In this document: in pieces, positions 25,035-39,112 of the stretch
Numbering within the stretch: position 1 is the stretch's first letter
Layout: every line of letters begins with the position of its first letter
Origin: Pithys albifrons albifrons
Taxonomy: Eukaryota > Chordata > Aves > Passeriformes > Thamnophilidae
DNA length: 64,000 bases
Assembly: GCF_047495875.1 (NCBI RefSeq)
Contig: NC_092460.1
Span: forward strand, 33,831,054-33,895,053
Reading direction: 5' to 3'
The notes under the pieces: generated by a model
Database searches by the model: none
Told to the model about the DNA's origin: nothing
Seen by the model: only the letters and a program-made list of their open reading frames with translations
Position numbers and translations under genes: made by a program

Positions 25035-25235
25035 GCACTACAGCATAGCAAGGGGCCTTCGAGGACATCAGGTCTGTCCCTCTGATACTACAGCATGTCA
25101 CTTGATGCCTTTGATTAACTTAGAGAGCTCTTCTGTAAAAATAGCTTGGGTGTTTTGGGGTACTGCTTCTTTTCTATCTAACATGCTGCTCCAGAACCTC
25201 ACTGCTCCAATGGTTTAAAACTTTCTCAATTCTTC
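25035..25235 (-). mobile_element. Old CR1-like repeat remnant
   Basis: GCAAGGGGCCTTCGAGGACA, CAGGTCTGTCCCTCTG and, further in, CCTCACTGCTCCAATGG with TTTAAAACTTTCTCAATTCTT follow the order of a diverged CR1 3' region in complement. Considerably older than the 33 kb copy. Confidence 0.4.
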
Positions 25236-25254
25236 CCCCTCTACTCTGCACTGC

Positions 25255-25620
25255 TGCAGGCTCTCCTTGAGTCCTGTGTACAATTTTGGGTACCACAATA
25301 TAAAAATGATAGAAAGCTATTAGAGAGTGTCCAAAGGAGGGCTACAAAGGGTGAAGAGTGTAGAGCGTAAGTCATATGAGGAGCAGCTGAGGTCACTTGG
25401 CCTGTTCAGCCTAGAAAAGAGGAAACCAAGGGGAGACCTCATTGCAGTCCACAACTTCCTTATGAGGGGCCAGCACTGATCTCTTCTCTCTGATGACCAG
25501 TGACAGGACCCAAGGGAATGGTATGAATCTGTATTAGAGGAAGTTTAGGTTGGATATTAGGAAAAGGTTCTTCACCCAGAGTGTGGTTGGGCACTGGAAG
25601 AGGCTCCCCAGGGAGGTGAT
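25255..25620 (+). mobile_element. CR1 LINE fragment, ORF2 C-terminal region, degraded
   Basis: The + strand has the CR1 sense words GTCCTGTGTACAATTTTGGG, GAGTGTCCAAAGGAGGGCTA, ATGAGGAGCAGCTGAGGTCA, AAGGGGAGACCTCATTGC, TTGGATATTAGGAAAAGGTT and CTCCCCAGGGAGGTGAT in the expected order. This corresponds to the end of the reverse-transcriptase ORF. The reading frame is broken, and the 3' untranslated tail is missing after 25620. It abuts an older CR1-like piece in the opposite direction. Confidence 0.88.
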
Positions 25621-28600
25621 CCATTTTATCCATAGTCAAGTCTTGTTGAACTAATGCTTGCCTATGACTACTGAAAACACGCAGAATTTGGGACAGCATT
25701 ATTTAACTTGTAAGTTACCAGTGATGAATTTAGCTTACTAGATGATCAATGTTGAATGCACAGCAGAATTTGTCCTGTGTTTGCCTGGGGCACATATTCT
25801 TCTTGTAACTGATAAACACTTCTTCCTAAACTAAGCTCACCAGACACATTATTATCGCTTACACAGGGAACATACAAAACAAAGCTAACACAGTAACTGA
25901 AAGTTATTCATAAAGGGAAGACTCCAACAGGTAATAAAGCATTTCACAAAAAAGACTTCTATTACCATTTGTCTACTAAACTATAAATTGTACTTTCATG
26001 AACTCTGTATTCCAAATAAACCCAAAACAAAATAGAAATCACTACCATTGAGTATTATTCATGTTATCACAGGAAAAGGTTAATTTCTAGTCTCTGTCCT
26101 GCTTGCAGAACTTTGGATCTGGTGCACAGCTGTCCACCAAGATATGGGCAGCAATGCTGAGCATTTGTTTTTACCTTGTGTTTTTAACTGTACTAACACA
26201 AAGGAAAGGCTGGATACCTTCCCAAAACAAATGAAGATGCATTCCAAATTCTAAATTAAAAGGTACAAGCTACAAAGAAACATGCCAGGCTGTCAGACCA
26301 AAGCTGTTACTGGGGAAACAGACAGGTATAAGGGATTTGTTGCGGATAGGTGGGTCAAGTTGTAAAATGTTCTGCACACAAGGATGAAGGACAAGCAAAA
26401 CTAAGGGGCAATGAACTGGGGATGGAAGAGAAGTGGTCACTGGGGTTTTATGAAAATTCCCTACTTTGGTAGTGTTTTTCCACAATTCGACTGCAACTAT
26501 GTAGAAATAGGTCCAGTAAATATTACAGCACCTGAGGCTTCTTCTTTCTTTTCTTTTTAATATGGGCTCAAGTCTTACAGTCTTGGACCCAGCTGTATGT
26601 GAACTATCAACCGAAACAGTATTTCAGAGTGAGTCTGCCCTATCCTTGACATGTCTGGAGAGGTAGCTGGTTGCTCCACTGTAGAATGAAAGGGAGAAAT
26701 AGCAATTGGTTAATACAGAGAACTAGGGAGTTTGGCTTGAGTGTTAAGTTTTGAACTAACCTGACAGGATATATGTACCTCAGATTTTGAATTTAATTAG
26801 ACCAAATCCTGATGACCATCCTGTGATTGCATAGCACGGCTCAACTCTTAACAACATGCATGCAATACATGCAATACTTGAGGGACAGAAATAAATTTTC
26901 ACATAGAAAATGTTAAATGTTAGGTTCTATTCTAACATGTGGCTATACTGTTAGGGTAGAAGTAGCACAAAATCAATGCATAGTCTAAAGCAAAAACTTT
27001 TTACCATTCACTCCTAAGTTTATTAATTTATAAAAGGGTTCATGTGGTTTTTCTGTCCAAAATTTGCATACATTTTTCCAACAGATTATTAATATTTACC
27101 ACCAAGAATAAGGAAAGTATGATAAAAAAAGCTAATGTACTTCTGTTACAACATGAAGGGTTTAATAACTATGACACATTCCCCCCTTGCAGTGCACTAA
27201 TAATCACCCTATGTGTGCAAGAGGGACAAATTTGGAGTTTTTCATACTGTGAGACTTCAAATTGTATCACCAACTACATCAATATGCATATTGAAAATAA
27301 TGTCTGTTCTTACAATGACTTCAAAATTTCAAACGGGGCAAGTAGAGCATATTGCTTTGAATAAGGAAGCATTTAAAAAAAATTATGACTGGAAATATTC
27401 TTTTGTGGCTTTGTGGAATTATTCTACCTGACTTTGTAAAACTCCTAGAGATAGACAGGCAGGTGATCAATTAAACTGACATATCAGGACTGAGTTGAGC
27501 ATTCATTCCGTTTCCACCCAAACACTGAATCCTCTGTTAGAATCTCTCCTAGGAAGCAAAGCTTGTTCTTTGTCAGTTCCATTAAATACAATTAGCTGCG
27601 TGGTAGATTCATGTACAGGAGCAGAGTGGCATTATTAATGCAGAACTCTGAAGAATCCTTATATCCATATCCTGCTGTGTTGATTTTGCCATAGTCACTG
27701 TTAGAATCACAGGTTAATTTACCTATGAGGAAAATCAACATTCAAAAATTCAAGAAAGAAAATCGTATTTACAAATGTGACAGCTTCAATTTCAAGGTCT
27801 ATAAGATTGCAGAAAAATACAATAAAAACACACTTTTTCTATTCTTTCAACTTACACAGCAAATCAAATCTTCCAGATCTAGACAGTGCTATAGATATGT
27901 ATGAGAATGAAAATAAGAAAGATAACCAGAGACATTGAAGAACAGATAAAAATCATCAAATGCATTACCATAGTTTTGAACGATGACAAAAATGGCACTT
28001 GAGTGAGATATTACCCTCCAGCTTCATCACACTCAACGACACATTTAATGTCAGAATAAAATTTATAGGATATTAAAGCAAACAAAACCATGTTTAAAGC
28101 AATGCTAATGCTACTTTGTTGTTTGCACACAAACGACCAGAAGTTTGCAAATTTAAACCTGACACATAGGCCTTTGTCTGTTTGATAAACACAAAAGGCA
28201 ACATTTGTACTGAGTGCCTAGATCTTGGGTGCAGCTTTTAATTTTGTGTATGGATTTCAATTCCAGCTTTTCACTTCCTTGTCCAGGTTGTTGGGCACCA
28301 CAACCTGGCTTCTACTGGAAAAATATTACAAAGTCAAATATTACAGCTATAAGGCTACCCAAAGATCTAGGAATTTTGATGGCCGAGGGTACTATTTGGG
28401 GTAAATGTGCTGTGCTGAAAGTGGTCGAGTCATGTTTTAGACATAGAGTGAGTTCTTTCAAAGAACAACTTGGATTTCTACCCAGTAACACAAAAAAAGT
28501 ACATACATGTCTATGTAGGACCATTAAGCATTTCTTTCATCTTCTTCTCCCCTCCATTTTAGTTCTTTGGAAGATCTTCCTGTTCATCTCTAGTTATTAG

Positions 28601-31600
28601 TTACTACCAGAAGCAAAAGACAATAGCCAAAAGACAACCAATTTGAATATGGAAAATCTAACCTATTGTTTCCAAAACTGAAATAAATCAAACTAGGTGA
28701 GACAGTTCAGTTTTTGTTTCTTCAGCATTCTCTATACAATGGGAAAATAGCTACCACCATGCTTATTACTAAGTATTATGTTGCCCAAATGCCTAAACAC
28801 ATTTAGGATGTGCTTAATTTAAAACATGTCCCTAAATACACCTTTGTATAGCGAGGCCTATGTGCATCTAGTTTAAGTGAATTTTATGCTTTGCTAACAA
28901 TGTCTTAGCTTTTTTTTTTTTAATAAAAACATTGATCTAATCTGGTTATTACAAAAGTTCTGTGAAAAGCTCCATTTCAGTATTTTAAGAAAGACCTCTT
29001 CTGAAAGTGTTGTACATTTGTGAAGATGGATTCAGGAAATTTAAATTAGCTCTCTCCAAGAAGCTATATTTTAATTGACAGAAATTAAAAAATAAAAGGA
29101 GAGAGAAATTAGATTGAGCAGTTTTCTAGTCCATCATATTAGAAACTGGGTAAACTATGTTTTTATTATTAAATACTTCCTTCAGTTGGCTCCAAGTGGG
29201 ACTAAAAGAGCAAAAAAACCCATAATGTCACAGTTCAACTCATTTCATCAACCAAATACCACAGACAAAGGGATTTTGTAAGAAAAATGTAAGTCAAGTA
29301 TTAAATTATTCAATGTGCATTACTGTCTTACTCTTCTCACTTAAATTCCAACTGCACCACAGACAGAAATACCAGAGTTGTTTTTTGTCACCTCTCACAA
29401 AAACTTGGTTAATTAGTGTAGCACAGAGCGATGCCCCTGGTACACACATGACAATGCACACCCACACAATAGTTCACTCTGCCACATTCAAACTTAATTA
29501 GGTGTGAGCCCAAGCTGCAAGGTTCAAATCTGTCTCTGGAAATGCACTGTGTCCACTGGAATATAGGAGTGAGCTTGAGGTGATCCAAATTTAGGTCCCC
29601 ACTCTGTTCTGTCCCCTCAGCTCACATCTAAATCAGACATCTTTTAGTCTCTGGTCTCTGAGGCAAAAAATGCTTTTACAGTTTGACAATACAAATCCTA
29701 GCACATGGGATCCCAGCCTGAGTTCGTACCTCACAGGGTTAATACATCTGTAAATAAAAATACCCACAATACTGGGCTTAGGTGACAGTTGACTCTTCCA
29801 CGAGGAGGAATACTGTAGATCTGAAACACTGGATTAGTCCAAAATACATGCTATTACTGGTTACTAGTAGAAGAAACAGAACCACTTTTCTAGAATAGTT
29901 CTGATTTTAGAATACTTTTTAAAACACACATTTAACAATATTAGTTTTGTTTCTTTTTCTAATGTAAGTTAAAGACAGGCAGGGTTGTACTTTGCTTGAA
30001 AGAAATACTGAAGAACTATTAGAATGTAACTTTAGAACATTTAAAAAATGTGGGAAACAAGTCAAAATTTAAGGTCAAGTAGATACTCCTGGTCCCGAGT
30101 TGCACTGAAAACTAAAACTGCTTCAATATGCCCATCAGCCTCATCTGGAAACTGGACACAGCCTTTTGAATCATTAACTCCTTTCAAAAACTTAACCAAC
30201 ATCACTTTACACACCTTTTTCTCACCTATGAGGTTCTAGGAGTTTTTATGGGTTTTCTCATTTCTTTTCTCTGATGGTGAAAACAATTTGCATTACATTC
30301 TTTGTGCTTTCAGGTGGAAATATTACTCTGCTGCAAACTCAGGATCAGTCTTTCCGTACATCTATGCAGCATCACTGTGCCAACACTATCCCGCAACAAG
30401 CACTTGCCTTGCACAACAGTGCCAGGAGAATGTAGGGCTTTATAGGCTGTCCTGATGATTTAGTCTTCGAAGGAGGGGACAGTCTTACAGGAAACCAGTA
30501 CTGACCAATTTTCTTTCCTTGTATGGCTTTTGAAAGGAGAAGGTGGCCATTCAACCTATGGGACTCCATTGGTTCCACTATAGGCAGGATAAAGTGGATC
30601 AGACCTGGAAGTTTTGCTACTGGCAGATACTAAGCAAAGAACATGTGAGCCTCAACATATACGCTGTTAGCACTTTTCTCACTGCACAAATAGACAGAGA
30701 CTAAACAGAACAAAAATTCTCAAGGAAAATCAAAATGAAATGTTGAACTAGTTGTAATATATCACTTGATTACAGTTTTCATATCCTGAAATCTTTCTGG
30801 AAAAAGGTTCATGTTGGCATCTGAATTGCTGAGATGGTGTTTAACTAATACACAAACAGAAATGAAAATTTTCTAGAAGCTGAGAATGAGTGGTAGCAAG
30901 AAGAGTGCAATTTAATAGCCTGGAGCTGTCTGATCTACAGCCTGAGCACAACCACATTAAAAGAAACCTTGTAAACCTTCAAACTGTTAACTATCTGTAC
31001 AGAATGGCATCCCAAATCCTTTAAACTACAACTTATTTTGGCTGAATCCTGTCAAGGCAAAAATTAGTGCATGCTGTTTACAACTGAAATTACACACTAC
31101 TATTCTATTCAAAGCTTTCTTGCTCAAGGTCTTGCCTCCCATATTATTTGCATTCACCTATTTTAACAAAGTGCAGTTGTCCAGAAATTGCCTCAGAACA
31201 TTACAGGTCAGAACTGGTCAGATTTGAAAATTTATGAACAGTATTGTATTTACTATTAAGTATCGTATCTTAGCATCAGCCCTTAAGTCTGTCCACCTCA
31301 CCAAGCCAGAGCTTTTCCACAACAGGCTTTACACAGGTGTAATACATATACACTCCATGAACTATGCACTGGCTGAAGGCTCTACCCCTAACACAGAGAA
31401 GACACCTCCAAAGAAGGGAAAGAGCTTAATAGCTTAAATGATACTGGAGCCCTGTCTGCAACACAAGAAAGTTTCAGCAGAAGATGTTCTGGGTTTTTTA
31501 TTCAAAGTTCACTGACTTCCATTGACTCCAGTAGGCTTAGACAATCACTAAATAAGATCACAGCTAATAATTTTGCCTTTGCTGAATTCTTTAATGTGTT

Positions 31601-33249
31601 AAAGAATTAAAGCCTTCATTTTATTTACCCAGAAGAATCAAGGTAACACCAGTGTAATTTCATGCAGCAAGTATCTTTGAAGAAGAGCAGCTAAGGGGAA
31701 TACACAGCACAGTATTCCTAGGTCATTTTCTTCTTCCTCTTTTTTGCTGAGTTTGCCAACAAGTGTGCCAAATAGGCACAAATAGGACTGTTAAGGTTTT
31801 ATTTCATATGGTTATTCCTCTTAGTGCCACAGGCCAGCATGATGCCATCATTCAAAGCGACAGTCTATGGCTTATCTGATTTTTTGTCACCAATGGCTGC
31901 ATAAAAATACAAAACCCCCCAAAACAAAACAGCCAAATTCCTCCTGAAGTACTTGCTGTTCTCCTAAAAAGAGAGGAACCACAGAAAGTCAACACAACCA
32001 ACTTCCTATGCCCTCTGGTAACTCAAGGACAGGTTTATTTAATCTTTTGTAGTTCTTTTATCACTATGAATAGTCAACAAATTAGCTGAATTGATACCAG
32101 AAGACAAATGACAATATTGCTCATGTTCACACACTGAAACGAAAGAAAATTTTTGGATTCTGGATTACCATTTTTCTATCAAACAGAATCAACATGCCCC
32201 TCAAATATTGACTTCCTGTCACAATCTCCATGGAGAGGTAGGGTTAGAAAAGAAGCAAGCCTAGGAATTCACACTGGAAGTCAGAATCCATGCAGCAACC
32301 TTTTTCTAGCATTCACGGTGCAGGCTGGAGATACAAGAGTTCTGGAGCATGGCCAGAGTAGCCTTTGGCTTTGAGGAGTTTGTTGACTGTCCTGCAACCA
32401 TAACTGAGCATGTGGGAGGGGAAGTTGCACCATGTTGAGTTTGCCCTGCAGGTGAAACTTGAAAGTCAAACTGCCTATGTCATAATATTGTCCCATCATA
32501 TCACAATGAAATGTCACAGCACAATGCATCACGCTGACTCTGAGAATGTTTCAAGATATTTCATTTTCTCTTGGCAAAATTATCTAGTCAGTCTGATAAA
32601 ATCTGCATTTGCCCCACATATATAGGTCAAGTTTAAAGTTTAGAATTACAGTTATGATGTAATGGTTGGCTGAATGGGAGAAGTGTGTTTAGGCTTTTTA
32701 CTTTAGACCCTTTTGTGATCTCAGCTGGTGTCAAGCTATTTCAAGCTGGGTGCTTAAGAGCTGATCTCCCCATGGAATTGGTGAAGCTGGGCAGGTGTTG
32801 TCAGAGTTTGAGTTAGCCCACCTAAGTTAGACACCTAGCAGTATAATTATCCTTTTTAAAAAATGGAAGAGAATTATGGAAGAAAAAGTCAGAATTTTTT
32901 CCATGAAGTATCTTCATCTCCATATAGATTTTTATGCTTCAGTGAAAGGGTTAAATGGCTTCTCTTAAACCACAGAAGCCATTGGCCATACTTCAACTCA
33001 ATATAATGGAAGCAGGGAAAAAAGAGAGAAGGAACAGGTCAGGGGCAGTTCTACAGGAAGGAACTTAGATCTAGAAAAAGGCTTGTAATCAGCTTTTTGA
33101 TTTACTATTAAGTTTCTTTCAGCCAAGTCCAAAAATGGTGGGGAGGGGATTCTGATTAGATAGTTTGCAAACTGTTAAACAGTAAAGAGAATATGACCAA
33201 GGTAAAATTCCTATATTTTACTGTTTGGAATTCCTGTATTTCACAGTTT
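25621..33249. other. Intronic sequence, nothing firmly recognised
   Basis: AT-rich DNA. 27575-27730 is repeat-free with GCATTATTAATGC and TAAT words and could be a small regulatory element. A 9-bp direct repeat (ATGCAATAC) lies at 26860-26877. 31511-31538 carries a TTGACTCCAGTAGG word of an ancient dispersed repeat. No genes or RNA genes were seen. Confidence 0.5.
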
Positions 33250-33865
33250 CATAGAATCATAGAATCAATTGCGTTGGAAAAGACCTCCTAGATCATCGAG
33301 TCCAACCCTTGGTCCAACTCTAGTCCATTTACTAGATCATGGCACTCAGCACCACGTCCAATCTGCGTTTAGAAATCTCTAGGGATGGTGAATCCACCAC
33401 CTCTCTGGGCAGCCCATTCCAATGCCTGATTACTCTCTCTGGAAAGAATTTTTTTCTGATAGCCAACTTAAATTTCCCCTGGCAGAGCTTAAGCCCGTGC
33501 CCCCTTGTCCTATTGCTGAGTGCCTGGGAGAAGAGACCAGCCCCCACCTGGCTATAACTTCCCTTCAGGTAGTTCTAGACAGTGATGAGGTCACCTCTGA
33601 GCCTCCTCTTCTCCAGGCTAAACAACCCCAGCTCCCTCAGCCTCTCCCCACAGGGCTTGTGCTCCAGTCCCTTCACCAGCCTTGTTGCTCTTCTCTGGAC
33701 TCGCTCCAGCACCTCAATATCCTTTCTGAACTGAGGGGACCAGAACTGAACACAGTACTCAAGGTGTGGCCTCACCAACGCAGAGTACAGGGGAAGGATC
33801 CTTCTTGTTTGCACGAGTCTTCTCATGAGACAGACCTTGCAGAACGTGGCCATTCATTGGAACTG
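33250..33865 (-). mobile_element. CR1 LINE, youngest copy in the window
   Basis: The 3' end is intact (the + strand starts ATAGAATCATAGAATCA, the complement of the CR1 terminal repeat). The minus strand encodes the C-terminus of CR1 ORF2: [20 protein letters not shown], then [19 protein letters not shown], and after one stop, [20 protein letters not shown]. The two parts are in the same frame, interrupted by a single TAG at 33575-33577 where the family normally has a Tyr codon. The copy is 5'-truncated at about 615 bp and not mobile. CR1 is a non-LTR retrotransposon, the main repeat of bird genomes. Confidence 0.95.
33332..33853 (-). pseudogene. CR1 ORF2 (reverse transcriptase) C-terminal remnant
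   Basis: This is the coding part of the CR1 copy at 33250-33865. It starts mid-protein after the truncation point and ends at the natural stop after LSAMI. Only the C-terminal tail downstream of the catalytic palm is left, so no reverse-transcriptase or endonuclease active site is present. One in-frame TAG breaks it, and no frameshift is visible. Confidence 0.85.
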
Positions 33866-36800
33866 CTTGTACATCCCCTCTCTTACCCACAGCCTACCTG
33901 CTAAACTTGTGATCCCTGAGGGAAGATAATGCTACAGTGGTACACAGTAGGTACAGAAGAATCATGCAAGGAAGAATCAGAATTAACTGATGAGTTGCAA
34001 ATTCTTAATTTTAGTTTACCTCATGGTAACTTCCTCATGACCATATTCAGAAACTGCAGAAAAATGAAACAACTACACATTTAACTTGTTTTAAAGTGGT
34101 TTTGCTCAACTGCACTTACTCTTCTAGCTTAGCATAAACCTATCTGCTACAACATTCTTGAGGTGAAATACTTACAGGCACTTCTTGTATTGAAAATAAC
34201 CCATGGATAAGTCCAGAATTTTTGACTGTGGAAAAAGGTGGGCAGAAATGGACTGGAAAAAAAGTTACATACTTTGTGGCTTCCTCACAACTTGAAAACA
34301 AAATCTACTTAAAAAGCCAACATGCAAGGTAGAAATCTGGTACTACTTTGTCACATCAACTGGTCAAAAAAATGTTAAGATTTTGAAAATTCTAAATCAA
34401 AATTTTGAAAAAAAAAATAACAGTGAATGTTACCTTTACTAGTGTATATTATGTGAGTAGAGCTATTTTTAAAATAGTAATAACGTTATAGCCATTCATA
34501 AAGAACACACAAAGTAAGCACCATCTCTAAGTTTATAACATAACAAATTTTTTAAAAAATAGTGTAGACATTGGGCTTTGTATTTCTCCTTTCCTCCAGA
34601 AATAGGCATCAGTTTACATTAGCTTCTCAGAGAACATAAACACATACACATGTGTAGGCACACAGAGAAATGCACAGTCCTAATCTTAACTTTGTTAACT
34701 TTGTGACAGCCCATCAATGCCACATAAATGTGCTTATCTCCTGTGTTTTTCTGAAAGTGCTGAAAAATGTCATCTTTCATGACCTAGATGGAATCAGAAA
34801 AATCTAGACACATGACCACTGACAAGAAGTCCACCTGGAGAGGATAAATACTTCAGTGTATCATCCAGGACACCCACCAACAGCTGATAAAGTTTTGTTC
34901 AAAAGGACCAAAACAACCACTTGACTATGGAAAGTGAAAAACCACTTCTCTCATGCTGGAAGTAAATCCAACCAAAAAGCTGGTACAACTGAAAACAAGT
35001 GCAGCTATTTGAATGTGGTTGCTTTGAGGTATATCTATCAAAGACCTTTGGCAATACTTACCAGGGCACAGAAGGTTTTGCTGCTTTACTTGGGGAAATT
35101 TTAGAAATCTAAGCAATACATTTACCATCGTGGCTTTGAATGCAAATGAGGATTTTTTCAGCTTAGCTTATAGTTCTTCCTAGACAACAAGCTAAACTGA
35201 AAATGTCACTGTTTTACCAAAATAAGAATAACTACACAGTGGGTCATGGCAATATACTGATAATTTTAAATTAGCAGTGTTGGCTTTATGAGTATAGGAA
35301 CTCGAGAAGTACAGCTTATTACGTACTGGGGTTAGAGATCTGTAAGAACAGTCAAGAACTGCATTTAGTATGTCATTTAAGAGAAATCACTGCTTAATTA
35401 AAAGCCTATCAATAGTCTACACTATATTGACATTGCAATGCACTTTATATAGTCATGTCCTGTTGATATCAAATTTTCACTCTTATTGTTGCTATTACTG
35501 TTGCTTTTGCTGCTTGCCTTAGAGATGCTTCTTCGTGCTCGCCAAATCTAGTTACTGGATGTTAATGAGCTCTTCCAAGAACACAAGTGGAAAGATCGGA
35601 AAAGTCAGTAGAAACAAAGGGAAAATAAGATGTGGAACTGAAAGATGAAAACTGAAACAAGAGGGATAAATAACCAGAGCCTGTCTTTCCTCATATTATG
35701 CAGTTTTTTCTGCCAATGGTGAAAGGAAGGGACAGAACAATCTTTCCTCTCCTCCCAGACACCAGACTTCAAGTAAATCTCACTCCACTAACTCCAGTCG
35801 CAGGAGAAAGAAACAAAGGGATGGACACACAGGTCCCTTGGGTTCTGGGCCACAAAAGGGCTTCCTTGGTCCCCTAAGGACGGGAACAGGTTTTATGAAT
35901 TCAGCAGCATGAATATCTGTGTGCCTGCAGACTCCTCCTCAGCCAGGCCAGAGCATTCCACAGCTCCCACCCTTTGCATGTGTGCTCTATCTTCTGAGAG
36001 GTAATAGAGTATGTAGATATCTCTTACACCTTTGGATTGTCAAACACGAATCAGTTGGCCAAAATTACTAAATGCGAAGTCAAAGAAATTTAAATATTGA
36101 CTTGAGTTGCAAAATTCAGATCTTGAATACCCCTAAATTTAGACGTGTAGGGTCAAGAGTTTAGGTTCAGTCTCTCACCCACAGTGAAGCCAGCTGAAAA
36201 ATGTGCTTACCTGTTAACCCTCAGAATCATTAGTGTGAATTGACACGGTTTTACTGCATACAGATAAGATTAATGGAATCTTTCAAGTTGCACAAAACCC
36301 TCAAAGGTTTGGAAGTACCACTCAATTGAGTAACCAAAGCAGACACTTTTTTTTTTTTTTATGTTTAAGACACTGGGATATGATTCAGTCTCACTCACTT
36401 CAGTTTTATGCACAGGTAATTTCAGTGGTGTCACTGGAATTACCTGACTTCTACAACAGTGCCATGCCAAAGGAGACTCAAACTATATGTGTCTGCAATG
36501 AAAGGAATGTGCAAAAGAGAAAGGTGACAAGAAAAATACGTGTAAACAAGCCTTTGCAGAATTAAGTCAACCACCACCTAATCTTAAAAAATGCTGTACC
36601 TTTAGCTGTATTTGGCATTGAGGAGATGGGGAGAGCTTGCTGGAGAAGCCCTGAGTCCAGCATCAACTCTGGTGAAAGAGCTGGTGGGGATTAAGATGTG
36701 GACATGGAAAGAGTCAGGAAGTTGCAGTCCACCTCAGGGACCACAGGCATGTCTGGCTTCAAAATTCAGTTACTTTTCAAGCAACTAGGGGCTTCTTGCA

Positions 36801-38500
36801 AAGCATAAACAAAACCTATCCTGATAAATCCTTGTAAGCAAGAACATTTGGCAATGCACCCTCCAGCAGGGCTTGATGCAACTTTAAACAATGAAGTGTC
36901 ACATACACTATAAATGAAACCGCATCAGAGCCTGAACTCTTTAATTTCTCTAAAACAAAATACTTGGACTCTGAGTAGAAAAAGGACTCCATCATAGCCT
37001 ATCTTTTCTTTATTTGAAGTTTCAATCATTTCAGTTCATTTTTCAAAAAAGCAGTATTTTATAGGAAGTACTTTCTTTGATCTAAAGAGATTCGTGCCCA
37101 GTAGCAGCTTCTATGAAATCAGAATTTTAGATCAATAGTTTATTCATTAAATTCTTACATTAAGGAAATGTTAAAGTCTACTAAAATGTGTCTCATGTAC
37201 CACTGCAGCTCCAGTATTTATGCATGCAACATGAGAGACACAGCAGAATTCAAGATAAGCAACCACAGCTCCTGCTAAAGCTCGTAGCAATACCAGTTGT
37301 GTGTATGTATGGAAATATGTATGTCATTTGCTCCTACATGTCCACAGCCCACTGTGATCTTCATAGCTAGTATTTCAGATTTTAATACTAAATGGAACCT
37401 TCAGTTAACCTTTCACATTTAACCGAAAAATATTACAATTGTTTACTAAGGAATGGGAAATTTGAGGAAATTGTTTCATGTTCTCCTTATGTTTCAGAAG
37501 AAAAATAGCAATGACTGCTCACCCAGAGATGGATGAATATGAATACAGTTATTTCATAAAGAATAAAACTTCTCTAGGAAGACATTAATGTGGGGACCTT
37601 TCAAAACCAGCCACAACTGTACTGGAATTTAAGATGCTGCTCAGATAGCTGCAATTTCATATTACAGATGGAACACGCCAAAGAGCAGAGATACATTTTA
37701 AGGTGGAAAAGAGATCAGCACCTTCCCTGCTAAATTAGATAGTACATCAGCATCTGACTTTTTCTTTTTATCTTTTATCTAATTGTTAAAGTTTCTGGTT
37801 GCTTTTTCTTCCCCAAATAATAGAAATCTTAATCTAAACATAAGAATAAAGACTAAAAGGAAAAGAAATTTACCACTAATATTTGGGAAGTATTTCTTAT
37901 TTTAACAGAATTTTCATGAAGAAATTCAAAACTAAAAGATAATGAAAATCTTAAGAAACAAGGCTTCAAATTTGAAGTCTTTAAGCTACAGAGACAGTGC
38001 CTTTATTTATGTAGAAGACAGACTATACAAAAAATTATTTTTTAAAGGTTTCCTTTTATTTGGCTACCTGGTCTGCTGAGAAAAGATCACCTCCTTTGAT
38101 TGCCACTTTTTAAGTACATATTTTTCTTAGGAATGTGCAAAAGAATGCCTGAATAATCCTTTCCAGTGTTTTAAGGACAGCTTGCAACATAAGTCAAGGG
38201 AGCAGCCTCTGTTCTATACCAGTTGAAAATGTGGCCAGACAACTGTAATGAGTGGAAATCTTAAAGGCACAGAAAGCCTTCCTTGTCAGGATTCAGGTCT
38301 GTGAAATCCACAAGTGCTCTGACTCTGAAGCACTGGTAATGGACTATAGATCCTGACCACACAGGAATTAAGTCACATTAGAGAGTGTCTACTGAAATCA
38401 ATAACATGTATCCAATGTATGATTTTTTCCCCTAAAATTCTTAAGGCTACCATGTGTATGTCATTAATCTAACAACTGAAAGGTATTTAAAATGTTTTCA
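33866..38500. other. Intronic sequence, nothing recognised
   Basis: AT-rich intronic DNA with a T run at 36347-36360. The reading frames are short and overlapping. No repeat family, RNA gene or clear element was identified. Confidence 0.5.
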
Positions 38501-38559
38501 GTTCAAGGTACCCCCTGTTAATACTAGTTATGAAAATTAAATGCACATTAAGGGAAGAG

Positions 38560-39090
38560 AGAGACCACAGTGCTTGTAAAATGAAGGCTTTATTTTTGGC
38601 AATAAAAATTTAGAGCCCCCTTCTCTTCCTCCTGCCCAGACCCTCAGGTTGATTCATCTCTCATTCAAATTTAAAATGCACAGAGAGGCTGCAACAAACC
38701 CACAGAAGATTGATATGCACCACACTCCACACATGGTTTAGCTCTTTATTCCAAAGTCTGGCATGACGATGTTGGGTTTTGCAATACTATTATTTCAATA
38801 TATAATAAACAGGGTTCGCTGTAAAAACAGTGCAATGTGAGTCCCCTTTAAAAAAAACTACAAATTGTTACTATAGCGCTTTGAGAGAAAGGGAGCGAGA
38901 GATTCACAATGCAGGCTCAGAACTTGGCAACCTGTAAAAGTGCCCAGTCGAAAATTACTAACAGCTGGAGATGACAGTTGTTTTAACAGCTGAGCTGACA
39001 GGATTAATTTAAATGCACTGAAATCAAAAGTAGATAACACCTGTTTAGTCTTCCAGGGCCATTCGACAAGGTAGGCCAAAGGAAAAAAGC
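38560..39090. promoter_or_regulatory. Candidate conserved non-coding element (E-box/TGACAG cluster)
   Basis: A repeat-free block with CAGCTG E-boxes at 38962-38967 and 38987-38992, TGACAG (MEIS/TGIF-like) at 38972-38977 and 38996-39001, and the homeodomain-like GGATTAATTTAAAT directly after. It also has isolated CpGs, unusual for this intron. The tight spacing of alternating E-box and TALE words is typical of developmental enhancers. Unproven without alignment. Confidence 0.35.
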
Positions 39091-39112
39091 AGAGCCAGGG
39101 CTGTCTGTGTGG

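Noticed and set aside
33422..33904. 160-codon + strand reading frame
   Set aside because: It is the antisense of the CR1 copy.
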